Shown piece by piece: positions 7,472 to 15,923 of a stretch of 33,084 nt of DNA. The position numbers and the translations under genes were made by a program. Under the pieces are notes generated by a model that worked only from the letters and a program-made list of their open reading frames with translations, ran no database searches and was not told where the DNA came from. Source of the DNA: Abditibacteriota bacterium (lineage in GTDB: Bacteria > Armatimonadota > UBA5829); NCBI GenBank assembly GCA_017552965.1, contig JAFZNQ010000087.1, positions 1 to 33,084 of the forward strand, read 5' to 3'. Each line of letters begins with the position of its first letter. The stretch's first letter is position 1.

Positions 7472-7501
7472 TGACCCGCGGGGGTCACTTTCATTATAGC
7501 A
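7472..7501 (-). promoter_or_regulatory. Extended -10 promoter and perfect dyad of DUF6259-like copy 2
   Basis: Minus strand TGC-TATAAT (TGC 7501-7499, TATAAT 7498-7493) is an extended -10 without a recognisable -35. Five bases downstream is the perfect inverted repeat TGACCC-CCGC-GGGTCA (7487-7472). The same element with two changed stem bases sits at the same place in copy 1. Confidence 0.7.
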
Positions 7502-7562
7502 AATAAAGGCCGCCGGCGGCCCTTCTTCCGCAAAAAAACACAAAAAATGCTCTCCGGCCTCA

Positions 7563-7591
7563 TTGACAAAAAGCTCCGGATAGGGTATATT
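7563..7591 (+). promoter_or_regulatory. Promoter of the GH42-like operon
   Basis: TTGACA (7563-7568), a 17-base spacer and TATATT (7586-7591). The short leader leads to ATCGGGGAG, 7-8 bases before ATG 7619. Confidence 0.88.
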
Positions 7592-7618
7592 GATGATGAA
7601 TACATCGGGGAGTCCCTT

Positions 7619-9799
7619 ATGAAAGCTATTTTGATCGCGGCGGCCCTGCTGCTGCTGGCCGCCGCCTCCTTCGGACAGGACTTCGTCCCGGAGACCGTGG
7701 ACGAGGACGGCGAATACGTGACGGCGGACAAAGCCGGCCGGCGGGCCGTGGCGCTGGCCGACAAGCCGGGCATGCGGTATCTGTATTACAGACTGACGGA
7801 CAGAAGCGCCGTGCCCGCAGAGCCCGCCCTGGCCATAGAATACTACGCCGACACCCCCTGTGGGGTGGACGTGCAGTACAATTCTTCCAACGGCGACCAT
7901 TTCACCGGAGCCGGCTTTACCTGCCGGGAGGGGGAGTGGACCCGGGTCACGGTGCCCTTGCCCCGCTTTGAGCCCCGCGGCGCCATGCACGAGGGCTGCG
8001 ACGTGAGGCTGGTCATCAACGACTGGCGCTTCGACAGCTTTATGCCCAAAAACCGGGTCTTTATAAGCTCCGTCACTCTCACGGAAAACAAGGGAAAGCC
8101 GGAGCCGGTCCGGCCCCTCTATGAATTCCGCCGGCCTCAGGGCGCGGAATACGTGATGGGCAACGACCTGTCCTATGCCAAGGCTCCCGTTTACAGGCGG
8201 CAGAAGGTGGACGTGGTCCAGAGCTATATCACCTGGGGCGGCATAGAAAAGAGCACCGGCGAATACGACTGGACCTACTGGGACAGGCAGGCGGAGCTCC
8301 TGAGAGAGTGGGGCTTCAAGCTGCAGGCCTTTATAGCGGCCGGCCCTTCCTGCGCCACTCCGGCCTGGTATCTGGCTTCCCCGGAGCACGTGGGGGCTGT
8401 GTGCCTGGAGCACGGCGAGGAGACCAAGATAGAGAGCGTGTGGAACACGGCCATCGACAGCCACATCCGGAGCTTTTTGGAGGCCTTTTACGCGAGATAC
8501 AGGGACATACTCTACAGCGTGGAATTCGGCATCTCGGGAGACTTCGGCGAGACCATCTACCCTTACTGGGGCGTGCCCTGGACCTTCGCCGTCAACGGGG
8601 ACTATCACACCCATCCGGGCTACTGGTGCGGAGACCCTCTGGCCCGCAGGGATTTTGCCGCGTCCATGCAGAAAAAATACGGCTCCGTCTCCCGGCTGAA
8701 CGCCGCCTGGCACACGGACTTTGCCTCCTTTGACGAGGAGCTGATGCCCTTTGAGGACGAGAAGAGCAAGGACGCCTATTTTGACGCCCTCACTCCCGAG
8801 ACCCGGCGCAGATGGTATGACCTGGTGGACTGGTACCGTGACAGTATGGAGCGGCTGGCCTCAAGGTGGCTGGACATATCCGACGGCATATTCACAGACA
8901 CTCCCGTCTATCTGGCGGTGGGAGGCCATTCCTCCCCGGAGCAGGGCTGCCTGTTCTCCCACATAGCCAAGCTGGCGGCGCAGCGCGGAGCCGGGGTGAG
9001 GATCACCAACGAGATGTCCGAATACACCTTCAACGTGACCGGCAACCGCTATATGTCCGACTCGTGCCGTCTCTACGGAGCCCCCTGCGGCTTTGAGCCA
9101 GGGGACAAGGTGGACGTGAACGGCGTGACCGCCAGGGTCTTCGGAGCGGCCACCTGCGGCGTGAAGCAGTACTTTGACTTTGACCACAACGGCCTGGCCT
9201 CGCAGGAGTATATGGACAGGCAGCTGGAGCTGCTGCCCTATCTGAACAAGGGCTACAAGCCCATAAGGAACGTGGCTCTGTGGTATCCCGACAGGGACCT
9301 CTCTCTGTATCTGGACCTGGGCGCCTACATGTCCCGGACCATACCCCTCATGCGCAATATGGCAGACGTCACCATAGCCGATTCGCAGACTGTCTCGGAC
9401 GGCATCCTGGAGGGCATGTCTGTCCTGGTGCTGTGGAACGCCACGGTGTTTGAGGAGGAAGACCTGCGGAACATAGGCCGCTTTGTCCGTGAGGGCGGAC
9501 GGGTGTTCGCTCTGGACTGCAAGTCGCCTGTCACGGTCTCCGGCCGGCCGGCAGAGATACCGGGCCTTACCGTGGTGCCGGACTTTGCCGCCCTGCAACA
9601 GGCGGTAAACCGGGTCCTCGAAGAGCGGGGAGAGTGCAGATACCCCTGCGTGAAGAACGTGTTTGTCAGCCGGGTGGGCCCCCGCAAGGCCCTGGTGTTC
9701 AACCAAAACGGCTTTGAGGCGTCGGTGCAGATCACCATGGAGGGCAAGACCAAGCTCTGCTCCGTGCCCGCCCACGACATGAAGGAATTCGAATTCTAA
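7619..9799 (+). CDS. Secreted GH42/GH14-like glycoside hydrolase
   Basis: The protein has 726 residues from ATG 7619, which has GGGGAG upstream. It opens with a clear signal peptide, MKAILIAAALLLLAAASFG. A beta-sandwich segment (about 25-170) is followed by a TIM barrel beginning PLYEFRRPQGAEYVMGN. VVQSYITWGGIEKSTGEYDW is typical of clan GH-A beta-galactosidase-like enzymes. EFGISGDFGETIYPYWG (E311) resembles the acid/base loop of GH14/GH42 enzymes, and RITNEMSEY (E465) is a plausible nucleophile site. Residues about 550-690 look like the flavodoxin-like trimerisation domain of GH42 (VALWYPDRDLSLYL, VLVLWNATVFEEEDL, VREGGRVFALD). It probably releases sugars from an external oligosaccharide. 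It heads an operon with two sugar-type oxidoreductases (next start 17 bases on). Exact family and substrate are uncertain. Confidence 0.8.
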   Translation: MKAILIAAALLLLAAASFGQDFVPETVDEDGEYVTADKAGRRAVALADKPGMRYLYYRLTDRSAVPAEPALAIEYYADTPCGVDVQYNSSNGDHFTGAGFTCREGEWTRVTVPLPRFEPRGAMHEGCDVRLVINDWRFDSFMPKNRVFISSVTLTENKGKPEPVRPLYEFRRPQGAEYVMGNDLSYAKAPVYRRQKVDVVQSYITWGGIEKSTGEYDWTYWDRQAELLREWGFKLQAFIAAGPSCATPAWYLASPEHVGAVCLEHGEETKIESVWNTAIDSHIRSFLEAFYARYRDILYSVEFGISGDFGETIYPYWGVPWTFAVNGDYHTHPGYWCGDPLARRDFAASMQKKYGSVSRLNAAWHTDFASFDEELMPFEDEKSKDAYFDALTPETRRRWYDLVDWYRDSMERLASRWLDISDGIFTDTPVYLAVGGHSSPEQGCLFSHIAKLAAQRGAGVRITNEMSEYTFNVTGNRYMSDSCRLYGAPCGFEPGDKVDVNGVTARVFGAATCGVKQYFDFDHNGLASQEYMDRQLELLPYLNKGYKPIRNVALWYPDRDLSLYLDLGAYMSRTIPLMRNMADVTIADSQTVSDGILEGMSVLVLWNATVFEEEDLRNIGRFVREGGRVFALDCKSPVTVSGRPAEIPGLTVVPDFAALQQAVNRVLEERGECRYPCVKNVFVSRVGPRKALVFNQNGFEASVQITMEGKTKLCSVPAHDMKEFEF

Positions 9800-9816
9800 A
9801 AGGAACAAGGTATATT

Positions 9817-10842
9817 ATGAGAGTAAACAGTGTGTTTGTCAAAAGCCCGTTCAACTACGAGCTGCGAAACGTGGAGCTGCCCGCCCTCAAGGCGGACGAG
9901 GCTCTGGTGGAGATCATAGCCTGCGGCATATGCGGCTATGACATGGAGATATCGGCCTGCCTGTCCCCCAACGGCTACACCGCCCTGGGCCACGAATACG
10001 TGGGCGTGGTGCGCGAGGTGGGCGGCGCCGTGGACAACGTGAAGCCCGGCGACCGGGTGACGGCGGAGTCCTCCACCTTTTGCGGAGTGTGCGACGACTG
10101 CCGCAACGAGCGCGTGGACCTGTGCCGCAATCTGAAGACCAGCTCCAACGGCTACGCCCAGGGCTTTGCCGAAATGACGGTGGTGCCCGCCAGGAGCCTG
10201 GTGGTGTGCAACGACATAGACCCCCTGACCGCCGTGCTGAGCGAGCCTGCCGGCGTGTCCTTTGACCTGGTAAAGACCGCCGAGGTGCAGATCACCGACG
10301 ACGTGCTGATAGTGGGCATGGGCCCCATCGGCTTTATGGCCCTGCAGATAGCCCGCAAGATCACTGCCGGCCGCGTGGCGGTGGTGGACCGCCACGAAAA
10401 CAGGCGGCAGATGGCCATGGATTCGGGAGCCGACGTGGCCTACGCAAGCATTGACGACATGCCCTCGGAGGAGACCTTTGGCAAGATATTGCTGACGGCT
10501 GTCCCCCAGCTGCTGCCCGCCTGCATCCTCAGGGCCCGCTACGGCGGCTATATAGCCTTTTTGGGCAGCAATTTCAGGGACGGCAACACGGTGCCTCTGG
10601 ACACGGGCATCATACATTTCAACAGGCTGCAGCTCAGGAGCTCCTTTGCTTCGCCGGCCACCTTCTTCCCCTGGGTGCACAAGCTCATGCGGGCGGGGGT
10701 CATAGACGGCAGCAGGATAGTGACGGGCGTGTACAAGCTGAGCAACTACAAGGCGGCCTTTGACAAGCTCAGGAGCGACAAGGACCACGCCATGAAGGTG
10801 GTGGTGGTAAACGACAATTCGGGTATCGAGGAGAAGATATGA
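9817..10842 (+). CDS. Zinc-dependent medium-chain alcohol/polyol dehydrogenase
   Basis: This 341-residue protein belongs to the sorbitol/threonine dehydrogenase branch of the MDR superfamily, which oxidises a secondary alcohol of a sugar or polyol with NAD. The catalytic zinc ligands are visible as C37 (ACGICGYD), H59-E60 (GHEYVG) and probably E143 (SEPAGV). Structural zinc cysteines are C89, C92, C95 and C103. The Rossmann motif is GMGPIG (167-172), and D191 at the end of beta-2 favours NAD over NADP. There is no signal peptide, so it acts in the cytoplasm. AAGGAACAAGG precedes ATG 9817. It lies 17 bases after the secreted glycosidase and overlaps the next gene, suggesting it processes the released sugar. 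The substrate is not predictable from sequence. Confidence 0.88.
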   Translation: MRVNSVFVKSPFNYELRNVELPALKADEALVEIIACGICGYDMEISACLSPNGYTALGHEYVGVVREVGGAVDNVKPGDRVTAESSTFCGVCDDCRNERVDLCRNLKTSSNGYAQGFAEMTVVPARSLVVCNDIDPLTAVLSEPAGVSFDLVKTAEVQITDDVLIVGMGPIGFMALQIARKITAGRVAVVDRHENRRQMAMDSGADVAYASIDDMPSEETFGKILLTAVPQLLPACILRARYGGYIAFLGSNFRDGNTVPLDTGIIHFNRLQLRSSFASPATFFPWVHKLMRAGVIDGSRIVTGVYKLSNYKAAFDKLRSDKDHAMKVVVVNDNSGIEEKI

Positions 10843-11900
10843 TGAAAGCAGGAGTTATTGGCTGCGGGACTATCTCAAAGTTCCACGTTGACGGATTCAG
10901 GGAAGCCGGCTGCGAGCTGGGCTGGTTTTGCGACATAGACCCGGCGAGATCCGGGGCCTATCAGGCCTTGTATCCCGGCTCAAAGACTACCGCGGACTAC
11001 AGAGACGTGCTGGCGGACCCGGAGGTGTCTGTGGTGGCGGTGTGCACCCTCACCAGTCTGCACAACGAGGTGGTGAAGGCAGCCATCGCGGCAGGCAAGG
11101 CCGTGATATGCGAGAAGACCCTGGGCATGAACGCCGCCGACGCTCTGGACATGTGCCTTTTTGCCGAGGAAAAGAAGGCCTTTTTGTCCACGGGCTACAT
11201 GAAGCGCTTTTTCCCGGCCGTGCAAAAGGCGGAGGAGCTGCTGAAGGGCAGAAGGATAGTGTCGGTGTATGCCAAGACCTACCAGCCCTTCCCGGGCCTC
11301 TATCTGGGAGACCCCTCTCAGCAAAAGGCCACCGGTGATTTTCTCCGGGACTATATGGGCGGAGGCGTGGTAGTGTGCGGCGGCAGCCACATCATGGACC
11401 TGCTGCACTTCTTCTGCGGACTGCCCACGGCCTGCGCCGGTCAGCTGGATACGGTCCCCGGCAGCGACGACTTTGACAGAGACGCCAACGCCCTCTTCTG
11501 GTTTGAAAACGGAGCCGTGGCCCACTTCGAAGCCTACTGGCACGAATACGCCAAGGGCGGCTTTGAGCAAAACGGCTGGGATGAGGAGATACGCATCAAC
11601 ACCCCGGACGGCGCCGTGATAGTGAAGACCCCTCTGTGGCACAAGCCGGAAAACAATGCGGCCCGGGTCTCCTGGCTGGACGCCGTGACCGGCGAATACA
11701 CCGAATACAGATACGAGGCGGTGAACTCCTTCACCCTCCACGAGATAGAAGAAGTGAAGCGCGTCGCCGAGGGCAAGGCCCCTGCGGTGGACGGCTGGGA
11801 CGGCTACGTGGCCGACGTGATGATAGACGCGGTCAAGCTGGCTTCCCGCACCGGCGACAAGGTGCAGATCGCCTTTGACAAGGCCATGCCCCGGAAATAG
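10839..11900 (+). CDS. Gfo/Idh/MocA-family oxidoreductase
   Basis: This 353-residue NAD(P)-dependent oxidoreductase belongs to the glucose-fructose oxidoreductase/inositol dehydrogenase family. The Rossmann motif GVIGCGTIS lies at 5-13. The family's EKP motif appears as EKTLG with catalytic-type K93. The second-domain motif is GGSHIMDLLH (H184, D187, H190). Members oxidise or epimerise sugars, inositols or sugar acids in the cytoplasm. The start overlaps the previous stop (ATGATG at 10839-10844, stop 10840-10842), so translation is coupled. Either ATG is possible, with a one-residue difference. With the dehydrogenase at 9817 it suggests a two-step oxidation of the sugar released by the upstream enzyme; that pathway is inference. 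Confidence 0.88.
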   Translation: MMKAGVIGCGTISKFHVDGFREAGCELGWFCDIDPARSGAYQALYPGSKTTADYRDVLADPEVSVVAVCTLTSLHNEVVKAAIAAGKAVICEKTLGMNAADALDMCLFAEEKKAFLSTGYMKRFFPAVQKAEELLKGRRIVSVYAKTYQPFPGLYLGDPSQQKATGDFLRDYMGGGVVVCGGSHIMDLLHFFCGLPTACAGQLDTVPGSDDFDRDANALFWFENGAVAHFEAYWHEYAKGGFEQNGWDEEIRINTPDGAVIVKTPLWHKPENNAARVSWLDAVTGEYTEYRYEAVNSFTLHEIEEVKRVAEGKAPAVDGWDGYVADVMIDAVKLASRTGDKVQIAFDKAMPRK

Positions 11901-11915
11901 GCAGCCGATAACACA

Positions 11916-11951
11916 GCCCCGCAGGCGCTTGCAGCAAAGCGCCTGCGGGGC
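11916..11951 (+). terminator. Hairpin ending the GH42-like operon
   Basis: A perfect 15-bp stem (GCCCCGCAGGCGCTT 11916-11930 with 11937-11951) has loop GCAGCA and lies 15 bases after the stop. Only TT follows, so it is a weak intrinsic terminator or an RNA-stabilising hairpin. Confidence 0.6.
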
Positions 11952-11989
11952 TTGCAGCAATGAGCGCCATTTCGGCGGTCAGTCTGCAA

Positions 11990-12045
11990 GTCATTTCGGC
12001 GGTGAGCGCAAGCGAAACCGGTAAGAGATCCCCTGTAACGGAAGG
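11990..12045 (-). repeat. Intergenic stem-loop repeat, copy D (reverse orientation)
   Basis: Read on the minus strand it has CCTTCCGTTACAGGGGATCTC then TTACC, a variable core (GGTTTCGCTTGCGCTCACC) and GCCGAAATGAC. This matches the arms of copies A and B. A second half copy of the right arm (ATTTCGGCGGT on the plus strand) lies next to it at 11969-11979. Confidence 0.72.
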
Positions 12046-12080
12046 ACAGGCCCTCCGGGGGAGGTCGGGCGGCTGATTTG

Positions 12081-12106
12081 CCCCCGCAGAAGGGCTGCGG
12101 GGGGCC
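12081..12106. other. GC-rich hairpin upstream of the 12.1-kb promoter
   Basis: CCCCCGCAG (12081-12089) can pair with CTGCGGGGG (12095-12103) around an AAGGG loop. It sits about 25 bases before the -10 box and could be a leftover terminator. Its role is unknown. Confidence 0.4.
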
Positions 12107-12123
12107 CAAAGCCCCGGGTTTTG

Positions 12124-12132
12124 TGGTATAAT
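12124..12132 (+). promoter_or_regulatory. Extended -10 promoter of the second glycosidase operon
   Basis: TGG-TATAAT is an extended -10. The region 17 bases upstream (GCCCAA) is not a -35 box. The same TGn-TATAAT style is used by the two DUF6259-like genes. Confidence 0.7.
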
Positions 12133-12167
12133 AAAGAGGAACTCATTTGAATAATATCGGGGGACTT

Positions 12168-15100
12168 ATGAAGGCAGTCTTGATACTTATGCTCCTGCTT
12201 ATGTGCGGGACCTGGTGCCTGGCCGCTCCTGCGGCGCGGGAAGAAAAGGGCAATATCGTGCTGGACAACGGCAAGTGCCGCATCGTGCTGGACCGGCAGG
12301 CCCGGTTCGTCAGAGGCGAAAACGGCCCTCTTGCCGGCTCCTGGTTTGACGTGACTCTGGAGGACCGCAAGGGCTTTTTGCCCTGGGAATACTGGCAGGA
12401 GGGCTCCGTCAGCTCCTTTGCGGGTGACTCTTCCGCCGAGGTCAGGCTCTCTCAGGACAAAACAGCGGCCGCGGCCGAATTCGTCTTCCGGCCGGCGGGC
12501 ATGGAGATCACCGCCCGGGTCAGACTGGACAGCGACGCCGAGGGCGGCCGCTATTCGGTGACAGCCAAGGCTCTGGACGAGACTTCGCTGGTGGACATCA
12601 TCGACTTTACCCTGTCGGACATGACCGTGCCCGAGGGCTGGTTCCTGTTTCCGGAGACGCTGGGCATGCGTATCAGGCCCGGGGTCTTTGAGCCCGGTGA
12701 CCGCAAGACCGCTCCCTATCCCGGCTTTATGTATATGCAGTGGCTGGACCTCTTCAATGACGAGGGCGGCGTGTATATGGGCTGCGAGGACGGCTACGGC
12801 TACACCAAAAAGATGTATGTGGGGAGGAGCGATGAAGGCCGCGAGCTCATGGGCTTTTCCTTCACAGGCTGCTGGGTGGCCGAAAAGGGGGATAGCTGGA
12901 CTACTCCCGACGTATATATAGTGTCCCACAAGGGGGACTGGAGAAAGGGCGCCGACCTCTACCGGCCCTTTGCCCGGCAGGCCTTCGGCAATCTGCAGAC
13001 CCCCAACCATATCCTGGAAATGCCCGCCTCCAACTGCTGGCTGCAGCATCATCTGTCCAATGCCGACGTGTGGAAGCTCTTCGAGATCCACGCCTCCGCG
13101 CCCATACATGCCAGCTACCTGAGCAAGACCGTGAATACCTCCATTCCCGAGGGCTGGGACGGCATTTTCGGCAGCGGTCTGGAATTCAGCGAGACCTTCG
13201 AAAACATCAAGCGGCTGGGAGGCTACACTGCCCTCTTCACCTTTGACAGGGCGCCGCTGATGGGCAAGCCCAACTTTGCCGACTATGCCCAGAAATGGGC
13301 TAACGTCAAGCGCAGCGGCGTGTGGGAGGAGGCCTTCATAGACATGATGCCCTCCGCCTTTGACAAGGATTTCCGCAAGCAGCGCGTGGACGAGGCGGTC
13401 CGCTGGGTAAAGGACTTCGGTCTGGACGAGATACACTACGACACAGAGGGCACCAGCGGCGACAGCCCCACCGTGGGCACCGGTATGGCCGGGGGCCCCT
13501 GCTACCGCAGCGATATAGGCGCCCGTCCCAACGAGACGCCCCACTACTTCAAGCTCCTTTACCGGGAGACCGTGGAGGCCTGCCGCAAGCTGAACCCCGA
13601 CTTCACCATCAGGGCGGAGCACTGCGCCGACTTTTTCTATCCCGAGTTCGGCCATTCCACGGCCCACTTCTATTACAGCTGCAACGATGAGGCCGAGCGG
13701 GCAGGCTGGAAGCCCGGCAAGGATTATTATCTCATGCCCGAGGTTTTCCGCTATACTCTGCCCGAATTCGCCCAGGTGCAGATGCCCTCTGTCTCCAACT
13801 CCGAATACTGGATGTACGCCTACGGCATGGGCCACGGTTTCCACGGAGGGGGCTCCAACTGCACCTTTGACGTGAAGATACGCGACGCCGAGGAGGGCAG
13901 CCTGGGCGGCCGCTACAACTACTACAACACCGACTGGTTCCGCTACTATGACTGGCGCGTGGGCTTCTGGGAAGCCACTCTGGAGTGCCGGCAGATGGAC
14001 ACGGAGGTCTATGCCGATCTGGGCAGGGGCTGGCAGTACGCCGGCCTGGAATGCGACGTGAACGCCGTAAGCCACCTGGGCAAAAACCGGCAGGTGGTGC
14101 TGGGCGAGCTGCGGCCCTATGAGATGTCTTCGAGCCATTATATCAGCTACGTGAAGGAATTCGGCACCGATATGACTCTGCGGCCCTTCCGCATCAAGTT
14201 CCCGGTACGTATTCCCGGCGCGTCCTACTATCTCTACACCCCCACCGGCTCAAAGGAGATCAAGCCGGAGATCCGGGACGGGGAGGCTGTGGTCTCCATA
14301 GAAAACACCCGCCTCTTTGCCATTGAGGCAGTGGCCGGGCCTTCAGTGAGGCTGATAATGCCCCGCAAGGCGGCCATTACCGGCCGGGAAGCGGAGATAA
14401 CCGTGGCCTATGCCAACGCCAAAGCGGGGAGCCTGTCCGTGGTCCTGCCCGAAGGCTGGGAAAAGCCGGGGAAGATATCCATACCCGCCGGAACAGGGGA
14501 GAAAACCTTCAGGGTGAAGGTGCCCGAAGGGCTCTTCGGCCGCAACTATCCCGTGAAGGCCGTATATACCGCCGGCGGCGCAAAGCTCACCTGCGCCGGA
14601 CACCTGGCGGTGGCGGAGCCCTGGAGCGTGGGCTATTATTTCACCGACGCCGACGGCCGGGACGTGCTCACCCAGGGCAAGAGAGCCTATCTGAAGGTGG
14701 TGGTGGTGAACAATCAGCCCGACAGCCACAAGGCGGAGGTCTTCGTCACCGGAGGAGCCGGCGACTTTGACGACTCGGCGGAACTGGAGGGCGTACCCCT
14801 TGACGTTCTTACCGCCGAGAAGTCGGAGCTGAAGGAATGGCTGAACAAGGCAAGGCCCGGCTTTGAGCCCGGCTGCGCCATGGCCTTTGAATGGTCCTTC
14901 GAAGTGAAGGGGCCCCTGGCGGAGCCCGTCCATATCAGCGTCAGGGCCGACGGCAAGGAGATACTGGCCGAGGACTGCTTCCCCCGGGTGCAGGTCATGG
15001 ATCTGAACGGCGAATGGAAGCTCTTCCCCCAGCCCCGCCACCGGTCCAATCACGCCGGCGTGGAGGGAGTGGACGCGCTGGATCTCTTCTACGCCACCGA

Positions 15101-15917
15101 GGACTGCTTTGACGGCAACTGGGAGACCATCGAGACTCCCTTTGTCCCCAAGGAGCGTCCCGACGCATACTGGACCTATTACAGAAAGATGGTGTATATC
15201 CCCGCCGAATGGCAGGGGGCCGACCTGTATCTGAAGGTGGGGGCTCTCGGCGCCCCCTGGCAGCACGGCACTCTCAACCTGTGCTACGTGAACAGCTATC
15301 CCTGCGGCCGCCTGCGCTACAACGGTGAGGTGAAGCTGAATACCTGGCTGAAATACGGCTCCTGGAACCTGATCACTATATGCTCCCTCTCTGCCAACAG
15401 GCTGGAGGATCCCGTTATAGTGTGCAAGCGGGCTCCCGTTCCCGACAGGCTGAAGGAAGCGGCCAATCCCGCCATAGACGGCATGTTCCTGCAGCTGGGC
15501 AGCACCACCTTCGGCTACGGCTTGTCCAGAGGGCCCATCAGGGGCCACGACATGGCTGACGGCCTGCACCTGCTGGCCAAGGATATAGGCGAACAGAACT
15601 ACTGCTACGTGAGCGTAGCCGACGAATACGCCTATGAAGTGGACGGGGACTACGAGGTGACGGTGGAATACCTGGCCCGGGGAGGCGAGTTCACGGTGGA
15701 ATACGACTCCCACGACCCGGAGGGCATACTTGACGGCACCTTTACCATGGCCGGCAAGGTGTCCTTTGCCGATACAGGCAAATGGGAGATCTCCACGGTG
15801 ACGCTGCCCGGGGCCCGCTTTGCCAACCGTATGTTCGGAGCGGACTTCCGCATAGGCCGCACCAAGGGCGACGAGCTGGTCATAAGAAAGGTGAGCATCA
15901 GGAAGAAAGGGGAATAG
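12168..15917 (+). CDS. Large secreted multidomain glycoside hydrolase-type protein, 1249 aa
   Basis: A signal peptide (MKAVLILMLLLMCGTWCLAA) is followed by a beta-sandwich start (GNIVLDNGKCRIVLDRQARF). This resembles the opening of the two DUF6259-like proteins. Next is a probable TIM barrel (about 290-610) with LDEIHYDTEGT (D425, E427), FTIRAEHCADFF and VSNSEYWMYAYGMGHG, where acidic residues could be catalytic. Beta-rich accessory modules follow. An Ig-like stretch (about 720-960) precedes a segment like the sugar-binding domain of GH2 enzymes (YWTYYRKMVYIPAEWQGADL), and a carbohydrate-binding-like sandwich forms the C terminus. ATG 12168 has GGGGG 4 bases upstream. TTG 12147, 21 bases upstream with AGAGGA at 6 bases, is equally credible and adds seven residues. 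It heads an operon with a transporter (6-base gap). The fold is a reasonable guess and the substrate unknown. Confidence 0.75.
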   Translation: MKAVLILMLLLMCGTWCLAAPAAREEKGNIVLDNGKCRIVLDRQARFVRGENGPLAGSWFDVTLEDRKGFLPWEYWQEGSVSSFAGDSSAEVRLSQDKTAAAAEFVFRPAGMEITARVRLDSDAEGGRYSVTAKALDETSLVDIIDFTLSDMTVPEGWFLFPETLGMRIRPGVFEPGDRKTAPYPGFMYMQWLDLFNDEGGVYMGCEDGYGYTKKMYVGRSDEGRELMGFSFTGCWVAEKGDSWTTPDVYIVSHKGDWRKGADLYRPFARQAFGNLQTPNHILEMPASNCWLQHHLSNADVWKLFEIHASAPIHASYLSKTVNTSIPEGWDGIFGSGLEFSETFENIKRLGGYTALFTFDRAPLMGKPNFADYAQKWANVKRSGVWEEAFIDMMPSAFDKDFRKQRVDEAVRWVKDFGLDEIHYDTEGTSGDSPTVGTGMAGGPCYRSDIGARPNETPHYFKLLYRETVEACRKLNPDFTIRAEHCADFFYPEFGHSTAHFYYSCNDEAERAGWKPGKDYYLMPEVFRYTLPEFAQVQMPSVSNSEYWMYAYGMGHGFHGGGSNCTFDVKIRDAEEGSLGGRYNYYNTDWFRYYDWRVGFWEATLECRQMDTEVYADLGRGWQYAGLECDVNAVSHLGKNRQVVLGELRPYEMSSSHYISYVKEFGTDMTLRPFRIKFPVRIPGASYYLYTPTGSKEIKPEIRDGEAVVSIENTRLFAIEAVAGPSVRLIMPRKAAITGREAEITVAYANAKAGSLSVVLPEGWEKPGKISIPAGTGEKTFRVKVPEGLFGRNYPVKAVYTAGGAKLTCAGHLAVAEPWSVGYYFTDADGRDVLTQGKRAYLKVVVVNNQPDSHKAEVFVTGGAGDFDDSAELEGVPLDVLTAEKSELKEWLNKARPGFEPGCAMAFEWSFEVKGPLAEPVHISVRADGKEILAEDCFPRVQVMDLNGEWKLFPQPRHRSNHAGVEGVDALDLFYATEDCFDGNWETIETPFVPKERPDAYWTYYRKMVYIPAEWQGADLYLKVGALGAPWQHGTLNLCYVNSYPCGRLRYNGEVKLNTWLKYGSWNLITICSLSANRLEDPVIVCKRAPVPDRLKEAANPAIDGMFLQLGSTTFGYGLSRGPIRGHDMADGLHLLAKDIGEQNYCYVSVADEYAYEVDGDYEVTVEYLARGGEFTVEYDSHDPEGILDGTFTMAGKVSFADTGKWEISTVTLPGARFANRMFGADFRIGRTKGDELVIRKVSIRKKGE

Positions 15918-15923
15918 ATCCTA

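Noticed and set aside
7447-7773. Longer N-terminal extension of DUF6259-like copy 2 to an ATG at 7773
   Set aside because: It would overlap the divergent promoters and the start of the 7619 gene. The promoter at 7493-7498 lies downstream of that ATG, so the extension cannot be transcribed from it.
11991-14138. Minus-strand 715-codon open frame opposite the large secreted glycosidase
   Set aside because: Antisense shadow of a high-GC gene. The plus-strand gene has signal peptide, promoter and domain logic, while the shadow product is featureless and runs through repeat copy D.
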